From Haloarcula hispanica ATCC 33960 (GTDB taxonomy: Archaea; Halobacteriota; Halobacteria; Halobacteriales; Haloarculaceae), in assembly GCF_000223905.1 (NCBI RefSeq), contig NC_015943.1, forward strand, positions 186,001 to 250,000: a DNA stretch of 64,000 nt. The letters are read 5' to 3'. A model generated the notes under the pieces. That model made no database searches. It was not told the origin of the DNA and was given only the letters and a program-made list of their open reading frames with translations. Of the stretch, positions 34,187 through 43,397 are shown one piece after another (position 1 is the stretch's first letter; each line of letters starts with the position of its first letter). A program made the position numbers and the translations under genes.

Positions 34187-35866
34187 CTAAGACTTTATCG
34201 GTGAGACGTCGAACTGCTTTCTGAACTGCTGGACTGACTCATCGGAGCCGACGAGGACAATGTGCTCGGTTCCAGTGAACTTCCGTTGTGGATCAACCGC
34301 GCTGGTGAACCCAGACTCGTCCTCGATAGCGATGACGCGACAACCCGTTTTTTCGTAGATGCCTGACTTGGCGAGTGTCGACCCAGCCAGCGGTGTGGCG
34401 GGAACACGGAGTAGCCGAATCTGACTCGCTGGTGCAAGGACATCCTCGCCGCGGAGTTCCCTGGCGACCATTCGAGCGCTCACCCGTGGAACCGACAGCA
34501 CGTAGTCCGCTCCAGCACTGAGTGCCTTCCGGGTCGCATCGGTGTCACTCACCCGAACGAGGATTTCGATATCCTGATTCAACGACCGAGCTAACACGGT
34601 TGTCAGTAGTGCCGCAGAGTCATCCGGCAGACCAATAATAATAGCACCAGCACTCTCGATACCCGCTTCAGCCAAGATTTCGTCAGATCCGGAATCACCC
34701 ACGACATCCACGCCATCTCGGTCTTCGATATCAATCGTCACGGTATCAAGCCCTCTCTCGGACACAACGTCACGTGCAGCCTGGCCGACTTCTCCCTGTC
34801 CGGCAACGATGATACGCTCGTGTTTCCGGAGCGTTCGGGCCGGCTGGGTAAAGTCACTGAACGCCTCTAGGGCATCGTGGGCGCCCGTGACGAGCAATAC
34901 CGTATTCGAGCGGATAATCGCATCCGGGTGAGGTGGGAGTTGTAGCTCCCCGTCGATCCACGCACCGATGATATTTGCGCCGGTCTCTTCCCTGATTTTC
35001 GAGTCGCGGATTCGCGTCCCGATGAGTCGGTTCCCCTGCTGGACTGGGACTTCTGTGACCTCTATCTCACCGCCGATATCGATTGTATCCGTCAAGTCCG
35101 AACTGAACGAGGAGATGGCCTTTTCAGCGAGTCGGCGACCGAGAACGCCGTGTGGTGACAGCACGGTATCGGCGCCCGTATCCAGCAGGATATCACGCAT
35201 ATCGCTGTCGTCGGTAAGGGTGATGATTTCTATGTCCGGGTCGATCGAGTGCACTGTCAGAATAGTGTTGACGTTCGCATCACCGGCATCTGTAATGACG
35301 GCCCGTGCGGAATCGATGCTGGCTCGTTCGAACGCCGACGTATCCTGCGGTGAGCCGTCAATGACGGAGTACCCGTCGTCAGCGAGTTCCTTGGCGTGCT
35401 CTTCGGACGAGGAGATCAGGACATACTCGATGCCGAGCTCTCTTAGCTCGTCGAGTAGTACGGCCGAATCCCGACGGTATTCACAAATAATGACGTGGTC
35501 CTGCTTGGAGGTGAGACGATTGTCAAGATTGACCTCTGCACCAGTAAACAGCGGGATGATGATGAGCCGGAGTGTAAAGAACCCGAGCGCGATGCCGGAG
35601 ATCTGTGTCGCTGCAACGAACAAGAACATCAATGGATGGCTCCAGATACCCGAATCTTGGCCGTATCCAGTCGTCGTCATTGTCTGGACGATAAATTCGA
35701 ACGACGCGAATATCGATTGGTTGACCCCCTCTAATTGTGCCAGCGCGAAATTATACGTGACCGTATAGACAACAATCAATGCAGCGAGCCCGGTGAGGTA
35801 ATAGGTGACGAGGCGGTCTCGCCGAGAAAGCTGGATATTAGTCAGTCGTTTCAGAGGGTCAACCAT
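34187..35866 (-). CDS. Two-helix potassium channel with two RCK (TrkA) domains
   Basis: A 559-residue protein. The N-terminus has two membrane helices around a pore loop containing the selectivity filter TMTTTGYGQD (residues ~60-72). Residues ~110-240 and ~340-480 are TrkA-N Rossmann domains (HVIICEYRRDSA; RIIVAGQGEVG), each followed by a TrkA-C domain (EVPVQQGNRLIG; LRVPATPLAG). This matches MthK/TrkA-coupled K+ channels; RCK domains gate the pore in response to nucleotides, Ca2+ or c-di-AMP. It lies 172 bp upstream of the DAC gene in the same direction. Confidence 0.88.
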   Translation of the reverse strand: MVDPLKRLTNIQLSRRDRLVTYYLTGLAALIVVYTVTYNFALAQLEGVNQSIFASFEFIVQTMTTTGYGQDSGIWSHPLMFLFVAATQISGIALGFFTLRLIIIPLFTGAEVNLDNRLTSKQDHVIICEYRRDSAVLLDELRELGIEYVLISSSEEHAKELADDGYSVIDGSPQDTSAFERASIDSARAVITDAGDANVNTILTVHSIDPDIEIITLTDDSDMRDILLDTGADTVLSPHGVLGRRLAEKAISSFSSDLTDTIDIGGEIEVTEVPVQQGNRLIGTRIRDSKIREETGANIIGAWIDGELQLPPHPDAIIRSNTVLLVTGAHDALEAFSDFTQPARTLRKHERIIVAGQGEVGQAARDVVSERGLDTVTIDIEDRDGVDVVGDSGSDEILAEAGIESAGAIIIGLPDDSAALLTTVLARSLNQDIEILVRVSDTDATRKALSAGADYVLSVPRVSARMVARELRGEDVLAPASQIRLLRVPATPLAGSTLAKSGIYEKTGCRVIAIEDESGFTSAVDPQRKFTGTEHIVLVGSDESVQQFRKQFDVSPIKS

Positions 35867-36255
35867 CGGTGGGTGCTACCAGTATAGTTATTATGATTTG
35901 AAAAGAGTTCCTGATACTATTTCAACTTATATAGTCTTAGGTATACTCAATGGCGGATGTGAGTCTTCGTGGCAGGGCCACTGGCCACTCCCAAACAATC
36001 GTTAATAGGCTCGTGAGGATCTCAGGTACCTCGACCCTGAAACCGACTTGTGACGTCCACCCCTGGGTTCATGCCGGTACTTTTTATACCGCAGGTAGAA
36101 TATTTGCTGGGTTACGATACGACCTGTTCTCTGAAGAAATATTCCGCTAGCCTGGTCGAAAGCTATGCGATGGCTGAACCGCTCAGAAGTCGCCTATCGG
36201 TTATATATAGAATTCCAATCACTCGTGGTTGTACTCTGTCTTAATCTCTATAATG
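35867..36255. other. Intergenic, no gene seen
   Basis: AT-rich spacer between the channel gene's start and the decayed trkA. A few short frames have no protein-like composition. TATA-like stretches occur (for example near 35930) but no gene follows in the right direction. Confidence 0.4.
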
Positions 36256-36908
36256 CTAGCCACGCATGAGATTCAGCATTTCATCGACCACGTCGGTTTC
36301 GATAGCGAGAATATAGCGCTCATCAGGTTCCAGCACCGTATCAGCTCCTGCGAGTTCCGTCCGGTCCGCCGTCGAGATCAACAGGCTTCCGGACGGAAGA
36401 GCGATTTCATCGAGACGGCGCCCCGCAACGGGGGCCGATGGGGCGACACTCACTTCGAGGATGTCGAGCTCAGCGGTCGGATAGACGAGGGTGCGGATAT
36501 CCTCGCCGGTCAGTATATCTGCCGCATAGTCGCCACCAAGATACTCGGGTAGCAGCGTCGCATCCACCACCTCGTCGTACTCCTGCTCCGTCCCCGTCTC
36601 CGCTCTCGCGATGGTCCGAATCGACGGGGCGTACTGCTGGGCCTCCATACAGATTGCGAGGTTCGTGCCCGGTTGGTCAGTGAGTGCGGCGATGGCGTCC
36701 GCATCGGCTATGTCGGCCTGTTCAAGAATTGACGGGCTGTGGCGTCGCCGTGGATAACGGGGCCGATGTACGCATCGGACAATGTCTCAACACGCTCCTC
36801 GTCGGATTCGATTAGCAGTACGTCATGACCCTGATCCGCGAGATTCTCGCCGGTCTGTTTCCCGACACGGCCGCCACCGGCGATGACAAATCGCTTTGTT
36901 CGGGTCAT
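36256..36908 (-). pseudogene. Single-domain TrkA protein, frameshifted
   Basis: Reading left from ATG 36908 gives a standard TrkA start (FVIAGGGRVGKQTGENLADQGHDVLLIESD) to GDATARQF, then shifts frame near 36730. The other frame continues ILEQADIADADAIAALTDQPGTNLAICMEAQQY to ETDVVDEMLNLMRG*, stopping at 36256. The joined protein would match the intact paralogue at 38577 over its whole length, including the final residues. One single-base change restores it, so the loss is recent or a sequencing error. Confidence 0.8.
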
Positions 36909-37119
36909 TGCAGTATTGTTTAAAACGCGTCATGTTCAATGCCCCGGCAGTTCTAATGGGTCGAGAATACCACTATTGTACCGGGGAACAGCTATAATAA
37001 GCTTTTAAAAAATCCACTCACCGTTCTTCCAATGGAAGAACTCTCCCCGGTACTCAAATGGTCTGAACAAAGTGCATACAGCGTACGATTGATGGCACGC
37101 CGAATAAAAACAGGACGCA

Positions 37120-38574
37120 ATGAGTAAGAGCCAGACTCGATCACCTGAGGCTGAACTCGGGTTACTTGACGCGACGATGATTGGGATGGGAGCGATGATC
37201 GGGGCCGGTATCTTCGTGCTGACAGGACTGGCTGCCGAAATCGCTGGTCCGGCAGCGATTCTTGTCTTTGCGTTGAATGGCGTCGTCACAGCGTTCACAG
37301 GACTCTCATATGCGGAACTTGCCGCCTCGATTCCGAAAAGCGGCGGTGGATACGCCTTCGTGCGAGAGATATTCGACGACTTCGCCTCGTTCATCATGGG
37401 CTGGATGCTCTGGTTTGCCTACATGATTGCGGGGGCGCTGTATGCGCTGGGTTTTGCACCGAACTTTCTCGAATTGCTGCACGTTTACGGTGTGGTCCCG
37501 CCACCGGATCAAGTGGGAGCTGTCGCGGTTCCAGTCATTGACGCGGCGCTCCCGCTGGCCTTCGTGCTGGCGTTCGTGGCCGTCCTCGGGCTCGTAGCGC
37601 TCAACGCTGTCTCGACGGCCGCCAGCGGCAGTGTTGAGACGATTTTCACCATCATCAAAGTCTCCATTCTGGTGGTCTTCGTCGCGTTCGGACTCGCGTC
37701 TCCGATGTTCTCCGGGGCCGAATTCCAGCCGCTGTTTCCACAGAGCAGCGGGGCGGCCGCGGTTCTGCCGGCGATGGGGCTAACCTTCATTGCCTTCGAG
37801 GGGTACGACCTCATCACCACCGTCACCGAGGAGGTACAGAACCCGCGTGAAAACATCCCCAAGGCGATATTCATCAGTCTCGCCGTTACGGTTGTCGTCT
37901 ATCTGGCCGTTGTGACAGTCGCCATCGGGACGCTCGGGGCTGAGGGACTCGCCGACGCTGGCGAAGCCGGCATCGCAACGGCAGCAACATCGTTCATGCC
38001 GACCGGGTTACCGATTATCCAGAACGGTGGTGCACTCATTGTTTTCGGGGCCGTGTTCTCGACACTCACCGCCCTCAACGCAGTCGTCATCGCGTCGTCA
38101 CGCGTGGCGTTCTCGATGGGACGTGAAGGACAGTTGCTCCCGTCGATCGGCCAGATTCACCACCGCTACGGGACGCCGTTCGTCGCAATCCTCGCCAGCG
38201 CAGTCGTGATGCTCGGGTCAGTGGCACTGCCGACACAAAGTGCTGGCAACATGTCGAGCCTGTTTTTCCTGCTGTCGTTCATTATCGTCAACGTCGCCGT
38301 CATCAGACTCCGCAGGGAGCGCCCGAACATGAACCGGCCGTACGAGATGCCGTTCTACCCGGCACCACCACTGATTGGTATCGCGCTCAATCTGCTTCTA
38401 ACAGGGGTGCTCGTGGAGTACCTGCTCCGAACAGATCCATTGGCGTTGGCACTCAGCATGGCGTGGATTCTGCTCGGAGCCCTCGTGTATTTCGCGCTTA
38501 AACGGGTCAAAGGGCAATCGGACCGCGAACAGGCGGCTGCCGCCACTGAAATAACACCTGAAGCTGAAGACTAA
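37120..38574 (+). CDS. APC-superfamily amino acid permease
   Basis: A 484-residue protein with 12 predicted membrane helices. It opens LGLLDATMIGMGAMIGAGIFVLTG, the APC substrate-binding motif in helix 1, and has VTEEVQNPRENIPKA between helices 6 and 7, typical of the family. There is no C-terminal Usp domain, unlike the permease at 26380. The stop is 2 bp before the TrkA gene, and a Usp gene follows, so the three may act together in uptake and its control. Substrate not predictable. Confidence 0.9.
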   Translation: MSKSQTRSPEAELGLLDATMIGMGAMIGAGIFVLTGLAAEIAGPAAILVFALNGVVTAFTGLSYAELAASIPKSGGGYAFVREIFDDFASFIMGWMLWFAYMIAGALYALGFAPNFLELLHVYGVVPPPDQVGAVAVPVIDAALPLAFVLAFVAVLGLVALNAVSTAASGSVETIFTIIKVSILVVFVAFGLASPMFSGAEFQPLFPQSSGAAAVLPAMGLTFIAFEGYDLITTVTEEVQNPRENIPKAIFISLAVTVVVYLAVVTVAIGTLGAEGLADAGEAGIATAATSFMPTGLPIIQNGGALIVFGAVFSTLTALNAVVIASSRVAFSMGREGQLLPSIGQIHHRYGTPFVAILASAVVMLGSVALPTQSAGNMSSLFFLLSFIIVNVAVIRLRRERPNMNRPYEMPFYPAPPLIGIALNLLLTGVLVEYLLRTDPLALALSMAWILLGALVYFALKRVKGQSDREQAAAATEITPEAED

Positions 38575-38576
38575 CC

Positions 38577-39230
38577 ATGACTAGTGACCTCGACATTATC
38601 ATCGCTGGCGGTGGACGCGTCGGTTTCCAGACAGCCGAGATACTCGCTGACCGCGGTCACGACGTGACGATTATCGAACGCGATGACCGGATTGTCTCGG
38701 ATATCGCCGATAAATGGATAGCGACTGTTATCCAGGGTGACGCGACAAATCCGGATATCATCGAACAGGCAGGCCTTGAGCGAGCGGACGTAATTGCCGC
38801 GCTTACGGGTGAAACAGGATTAAATCTCGCGGTCTGTTTAGCTGCCGCAGAGTTGACACCCGACATCCGGACGGTCGCGCGTATTGACCGCACAGGCGGT
38901 GAGGCCTACACCCGATTCGTCGACGCGGTGGTCTTTCCCGAACGGGCCGGCTCGAGAGTGGCGGCCAACGAAATCCTGGGTAGCGATGTCCAAACACTTG
39001 CCGACGTCACGGGCTCCCTCGATATCATGCTTATTCGCGTTGCTGACGGCGCTCCGGCCGCTGGGAAAGCGCTCTCGGACGTACGCTTTCCCGAGGGAAC
39101 CCTCGTCGTGTCCGACGCGAACGGTGAGCAAATCGCTCGTGCCGACACGACCCTGACACCAGGGAGCAGCTACGTCGTCGCTGTCGAACCTGACGTGGTC
39201 GATGAGGTCATGAATTTGATGCGCGGCTAG
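38577..39230 (+). CDS. Single-domain TrkA/RCK protein
   Basis: A 217-residue protein: TrkA-N Rossmann domain (IIIAGGGRVGFQTAEILADRGHDVTIIERD; GDATNPDIIEQAGLERADVIAALTGETG) and one TrkA-C domain (LIRVADGAPAAGKALSDVRFPEGTLVV), ending DVVDEVMNLMRG. It is half the length of a classic TrkA and begins 2 bp after the permease stop. By analogy with other transporter-RCK pairs it probably gates that permease in response to nucleotide binding. The broken paralogue at 36256 is its nearest relative here. Confidence 0.88.
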   Translation: MTSDLDIIIAGGGRVGFQTAEILADRGHDVTIIERDDRIVSDIADKWIATVIQGDATNPDIIEQAGLERADVIAALTGETGLNLAVCLAAAELTPDIRTVARIDRTGGEAYTRFVDAVVFPERAGSRVAANEILGSDVQTLADVTGSLDIMLIRVADGAPAAGKALSDVRFPEGTLVVSDANGEQIARADTTLTPGSSYVVAVEPDVVDEVMNLMRG

Positions 39231-39400
39231 GCGGCTAATCAATCACCTCGGAGTCAAGCCTCGTGGCATCCGTCTCGACTGCCTGTGAACCGTGGTCGGG
39301 CCTGTCCTGTTGCACAACTACCCACGTGATGTAGCCACTGGACTCACTGAGGTGACAGGGAAAACACAAATAAGCGCTGGGGAGCGTATCTTCGTACGTT

Positions 39401-40132
39401 ATGCCGGAATCGCTCAACAGGGTCTTGATTCCGATTGATGTGTCCGATTCAACATCTCGGTCTGAGATAGACACTCAGATAGTGCAATCATCAGAGGTTA
39501 TCCTTCTGGGATACTGGCCAATTCCGGACCAATCGGCCCCCAGCCAAGTCCGTAATCAGTTCGAAGAGGAAGCTCAGGAGCGACTTGAGACAGTGGCACG
39601 CCGTTTTACCGATGAGGGTGCCACGGTGCAGACTCGATTGGTATTTACAAATGATAAGGACCAATCAATCAATGGGGCCGCGAACAAGTACGAGTGTGAA
39701 TCAATCCTCCTTCCGGGGACAACATCGTCGCCGTCGGAGACGAGACGTGGACTTGTTCTGGTGAAACCGAATGCCGATCTCAATCGGATTGTCACTACCC
39801 TTGGAGCCCTGTTTGCCGATAGTGATGTGGAACTCCTTCTCTTTCACGCCGCAACGAACGACAATGAACGTCTGTATGATGCAACAGAGTATATGCTCCG
39901 CGGCCTCGCAGATCGACTTGCGGAACTCGGTATCGATCCCGACCGAATCAAGTGGGAACAATCGACGGAAAATAAACGGCTTGATGTAGTCCTCTCGCGT
40001 GTTTCTGACTTTGACTTTGTTGTCCTCGGCGAGACCGAACCGTCAGTGCGAGAGCGAGTCTTTGGGTCTGTTCAAAAAACGCTTGCTGAAGAAACAGCCA
40101 AACCTCAACTCACAATCCGCTCGGGTGTCTGA
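39401..40132 (+). CDS. Tandem universal stress protein
   Basis: A 243-residue protein with two Usp-like halves: the first opens NRVLIPIDVSDSTSR, the second NRIVTTLGALFADSDVELLLFHAA and ends RERVFGSVQKTLAEETAKPQLTIRS, a typical Usp end. The first half is short of an ATP-binding loop. It follows the permease-TrkA pair in the same direction, 170 bp on. It may bind adenine nucleotides and modulate the transporters. Confidence 0.7.
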   Translation: MPESLNRVLIPIDVSDSTSRSEIDTQIVQSSEVILLGYWPIPDQSAPSQVRNQFEEEAQERLETVARRFTDEGATVQTRLVFTNDKDQSINGAANKYECESILLPGTTSSPSETRRGLVLVKPNADLNRIVTTLGALFADSDVELLLFHAATNDNERLYDATEYMLRGLADRLAELGIDPDRIKWEQSTENKRLDVVLSRVSDFDFVVLGETEPSVRERVFGSVQKTLAEETAKPQLTIRSGV

Positions 40133-40180
40133 ATTCCTCTGATGGGGCATCCTCACTGCGGACCGAATTTGTGTGTCAAC

Positions 40181-41582
40181 CTCAGTACCTCACAAAGCAT
40201 CCCCGGCTAGCTGTTTCTGAAGCCTGAGTTCTGTGTCGGAGCGGTTGCACTGATCGTCTCAACGAGAGTATCATTAGGCGGATCGACGGACAACGGTCGC
40301 TGTCGGCGGCGATCAGTCGCCGACGCGACAGCGTCGCCACTCACACCGCTGGCTAGCCCGGTGGGAGTTACCGGTGGAACCGGTCGCCTGGTGGCCGGTT
40401 CGCGGGGACGGCCCGACGCACCGCGAGGGCCGTCCACGCTGCCCGACACAGCATGTTGATGAACTCCTCGAACGACCACTTCCAGAGGCGACGCCCGCCA
40501 CGGCGGGGCGTCGCCACCTACTCCCAATGGAGATACCGCCACACATTCTGCAAGAGTAAGCTTACCACAACGTACAGCAGCCGTACAACCGGATTCTGCG
40601 TCGTGGTCGTTACAATGCTTTGTTCGGAGAGTCGGTAGATGGCCTCGATACCGAAGCGTTTCGCGTAGTGGTATCGAGCATCTCGTGGTGTTTCAATGAG
40701 CGGCGCGTCAGCGGCGTAGCCGTGACGCGCCACTCCGTGTTCGTCGTATCGTTCGTTTTGGTAGGTACAGTCGATGTAAACGGAAAACTCGACGGTCCAG
40801 CTGTGACCGTCGAGTTTCCCCGTCAGCTCGTGTTGGATGACACGACTCCATCCTTCCGAAAGTTCCTGCTTGATCGTCTTTCCCCACCGGACGATTGGCA
40901 TCACGTACGCGTAGTTGTGCGCTTGAAGAAGCGTGAGACACTTGCTATCGTAGAATTCTCAGTCAAGATAGACGGCCTTGACGCTGTGGTCAAGGCCGTC
41001 GAGGAGACCAAGAAACTCAGCGAGGACACTGCTGGCGGTGTCGCCGTCGACGAGACTGCGCACCGCCAGCGTGTATCGTTTATTCTTCACGCGCGCGTAT
41101 AGTGTCGCATAGGCGTGGAACGCGGTGGTTCCACGCTTTGCCTCTGAGTGGTAGAGGCCAGCTGTTTCGTCCACGTCACCGTAGTAGGGCCGCAGGTGGA
41201 GGTCTGCAACGACCTCCACCTGCTCGGGAAGAACCTCTAGAATGTCCTTTTGCAGGAGTGCGTTCCCAACTTGTTCAACCGACGTTAGGTCGAACTTCTC
41301 GCGGAGGTGGTACAGAATCGTGTTTTGATGGGGAGAATCTTCACTGGTCTCGCAGAGTTCAGATATCGAGGTCCCGTCGGCGCAAGCGCCGACGAGGACC
41401 TCGTAGATGTCCTCAGCTTCGATTTCAGCATTATCGCAGAGACTGAGATCAATTTCCCGTCAAGGGTGTTGACGAGGAAATTAAGAAGCTGGTTCTCGTG
41501 GATTTCACTGTCTGCTTGCTGGGTCGTAGGCACACCTTCAGCAAGCAGACCTCTCAATTAACTGGCTTTGTGAAGTGCTGAG
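40181..41582 (-). mobile_element. ISH3-family insertion sequence, decayed copy A
   Basis: Left end CTCAGTACCTCACAAAG (40181-40197) and right end CTTTGTGAAGTGCTGAG (41566-41582) are inverted repeats agreeing at 15 of 17 positions. The 1402-bp length fits ISH3 elements. Copy B at 46913 lies in the opposite orientation. No target duplication is visible. The right end directly abuts the tail of another IS (41583-41690). 40198-40367 and the short flanks are non-coding IS sequence. Confidence 0.85.
40368..41557 (-). pseudogene. ISH3-family transposase, multiply broken
   Basis: Pieces in different frames align over nearly the whole length with the intact transposase at 46962: a 5' part (DSEIHENQLLNFLVNTLDGK, then frameshift near 41440), a middle (EVVADLHLRPYYGD...HSVKAVYLD) ending in a stop where the intact copy has glutamate, and a 3' part to HWE* where tyrosine became TAG, after which the frame continues to the normal end RFHR*. 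At least one frameshift and two stops make it inactive. It could still be mobilised by the intact copy. Confidence 0.85.
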
Positions 41583-41690
41583 AATAGCCATTTGGAGAGT
41601 GATTTGAGGCAGCTCTCGCGGACTGAATCGGCTAAAAACACGCATCACAGTCCCGCTAGACTCCCTGTAGTCTCAACCTATTCTTAAGAT
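41583..41690. repeat. IS right-end tail, copy A
   Basis: About 108 bp (from AATAGCCATTTGGAGAG to TTCTTAAGAT) matches 45161-45270 along its whole length at roughly 80% by eye, in the same orientation. The end includes CTGTAGTCTCAAC. It is the terminal region of the IS whose transposase is at 43398. Confidence 0.65.
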
Positions 41691-41693
41691 CAG

Positions 41694-41721
41694 TAGTTGA
41701 GATTGGCCATCTCAATGCATA
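41694..41721 (+). repeat. IS left-end fragment
   Basis: TAGTTGAGATTGGCC...GCATA, matching 26285-26312. Its first 11 bp are the inverse of the right end TAGTCTCAACTA (45248-45258), so this would be the left terminus of the IS ending at 45258. It contains the hairpin TGAGAT-TGGCC-ATCTCA. The Fic gene stop is 27 bp to the right. Confidence 0.5.
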
Positions 41722-41747
41722 TGGCTCGTCTCTTGTTAGGCTATGAT

Positions 41748-42950
41748 CTAGAGCTGGTCGATTGGCTTGTTAATAATCTCGAAGACTTCGCTTGCACGGT
41801 AGAACCGATTACGCTCTTTTCCAGTGAGTTCTTCGAGTATCCCGTCATCTTCGAGTTGTCCAATCAGTCGGTTGGCTGTGCTGTATTCGACATCCAACCA
41901 GTCGGCTGCTGTGTTCACGTCCAAGTACGGATCTTCGAAGAGTCGCATGACCAGTTCGAGGATATTCTCAGACCGCTCGCTCTGGTAGCGCTGTTGATAG
42001 TCCTCTCGGAGGTCGACCAGTAGGTTCGCTCGCTGGTGAGCTTCATCTGCCTGTGACTGCACACCACGTAGAAAGAACAGCAACCATTCTTCCCACTCAC
42101 CCCGCTGACTGACTGCCAGTAGGTGATCGACGTAGTCCGAACGTCGTGCATTGAAATACGAACTCAGGTAGAGATACGGCTCGGGCAAAAGACCGTCACG
42201 TTGTAGGAGGAGACTGATCAATAGCCGCCCGAGTCGTCCGTTCCCATCGAGAAACGGATGAATCGTCTCGAATTGGTAGTGAATCAATCCGATTCGGAGG
42301 AGTGGATGTAAATTCGTCTCTTGGTTCGCATACTCGAGCAAGTCTTCGAGAAGGTCAGGGATTTCGTTCGGTGGTGGCGGCACGTACCTGGCGTCTTGGA
42401 TGTATGGCGTACTGCCGATGAAGTTCTGGGTTGTACGAAGTTCACCTGGGTCAGCCTCATCCCCACGGACATCCGAAAGCAACCGGTTGTGCATTTCGCA
42501 CAGCAATTCGACGGTAATTGGATCGCCAGCTGTGATCGCATCCAATCCGTGCGTCAGGGCGTGTAGATAGTTCACGACTTCCTGGGTGCCCTGCTGTCTG
42601 TCTTCGTCGATAAGAGCTTCCTGTCCGGCCTCATAGGCGTAGATATCCGAGAGGGTAGCATGTGTTCCTTCGATTTGCGAGGATTCCAGGGCTTCTTTTC
42701 GAATGAACGGTTCGATCAGGATCTCTCTTGAGCCAACACGTGGGCCGATACCGTGGAGTCGTCCAAGTGCCTGTGTCGCCTCGGCCAGCGGTGTAATGAG
42801 CTGTTCAGTGTCAGTTGAGGGGGGAAGCGGGTCAGGCCGGAACGCCGAATACGTCCCTTTCGGCGTTGTCGTGGGAATGATTTCGCCAGGGGCCGTCTCG
42901 TCGAAGTCATCTCGCTCCATCAGCGGTATTTCTACAGATATGCTGGCCAC
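41748..42950 (-). CDS. Fic-domain protein with C-terminal winged helix
   Basis: A 400-residue protein. The catalytic motif HPFLDGNGR (residues 231-239) is complete: the histidine deprotonates the target hydroxyl and the GNGR loop holds the phosphates. An N-terminal inhibitory helix (SSQIEGT, residues ~90-96) matches the class II pattern S-x-x-x-E-G, whose glutamate blocks ATP. The last ~80 residues are a winged helix (VNTAADWLDVEYSTANRLIGQLEDDGIL). Such proteins usually AMPylate a target and may also regulate transcription. The gene lies between an IS left end and the IS transposase. Confidence 0.88.
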   Translation of the reverse strand: MASISVEIPLMERDDFDETAPGEIIPTTTPKGTYSAFRPDPLPPSTDTEQLITPLAEATQALGRLHGIGPRVGSREILIEPFIRKEALESSQIEGTHATLSDIYAYEAGQEALIDEDRQQGTQEVVNYLHALTHGLDAITAGDPITVELLCEMHNRLLSDVRGDEADPGELRTTQNFIGSTPYIQDARYVPPPPNEIPDLLEDLLEYANQETNLHPLLRIGLIHYQFETIHPFLDGNGRLGRLLISLLLQRDGLLPEPYLYLSSYFNARRSDYVDHLLAVSQRGEWEEWLLFFLRGVQSQADEAHQRANLLVDLREDYQQRYQSERSENILELVMRLFEDPYLDVNTAADWLDVEYSTANRLIGQLEDDGILEELTGKERNRFYRASEVFEIINKPIDQL

Positions 42951-43089
42951 TATTGGTATTTACGGGACCAAATCACAATAGTATGGCTGTTGATTGCACC
43001 GTCACCACTACTCGGGATTTCTGGAGACAGATTTGATATACAGCTTTCGCCCCCTATCTTGCAGGTGAAACAACTGCTCAGTAAGGTGC

Positions 43090-43278
43090 TTAGTTATCAA
43101 CAGATGACCCCGGCTCGGAGGTGGTTCTCTCACGTACTGCTTGGGTCTTTCCCCTGTTATAGAGCCAGAATAGGACGAGTAGCGTCAGAGGGAACAATAC
43201 AATAGCGATGATGGCAAGAGGCGGGAAGAGGAGGAATAGACCAAATGTTTTCCACGAAACGAGGGTGTCACGGGGCAT
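43090..43278 (-). CDS. Small one- or two-helix membrane protein
   Basis: A 62-residue frame from ATG 43278 with a strong hydrophobic stretch (FGLFLLFPPLAIIAIVLFPLTLLVLFWLY) and a basic tail (RGKTQAVRERTT). The basic end next to the membrane would face the cytoplasm. No family is recognised. It sits between the Fic gene and the transposase. Confidence 0.45.
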   Translation of the reverse strand: MPRDTLVSWKTFGLFLLFPPLAIIAIVLFPLTLLVLFWLYNRGKTQAVRERTTSEPGSSVDN

Positions 43279-43397
43279 AACTGAACTTCCGGTCAAGGCA
43301 ATATCTGTCTTGTGGACTTCAAAAAAGTGAGTTTACGTACCTTCCCTGTACTGAGCAGTAAACGGATTCTTGAGCCTGCCGTGGCCAGCATCTCGTA

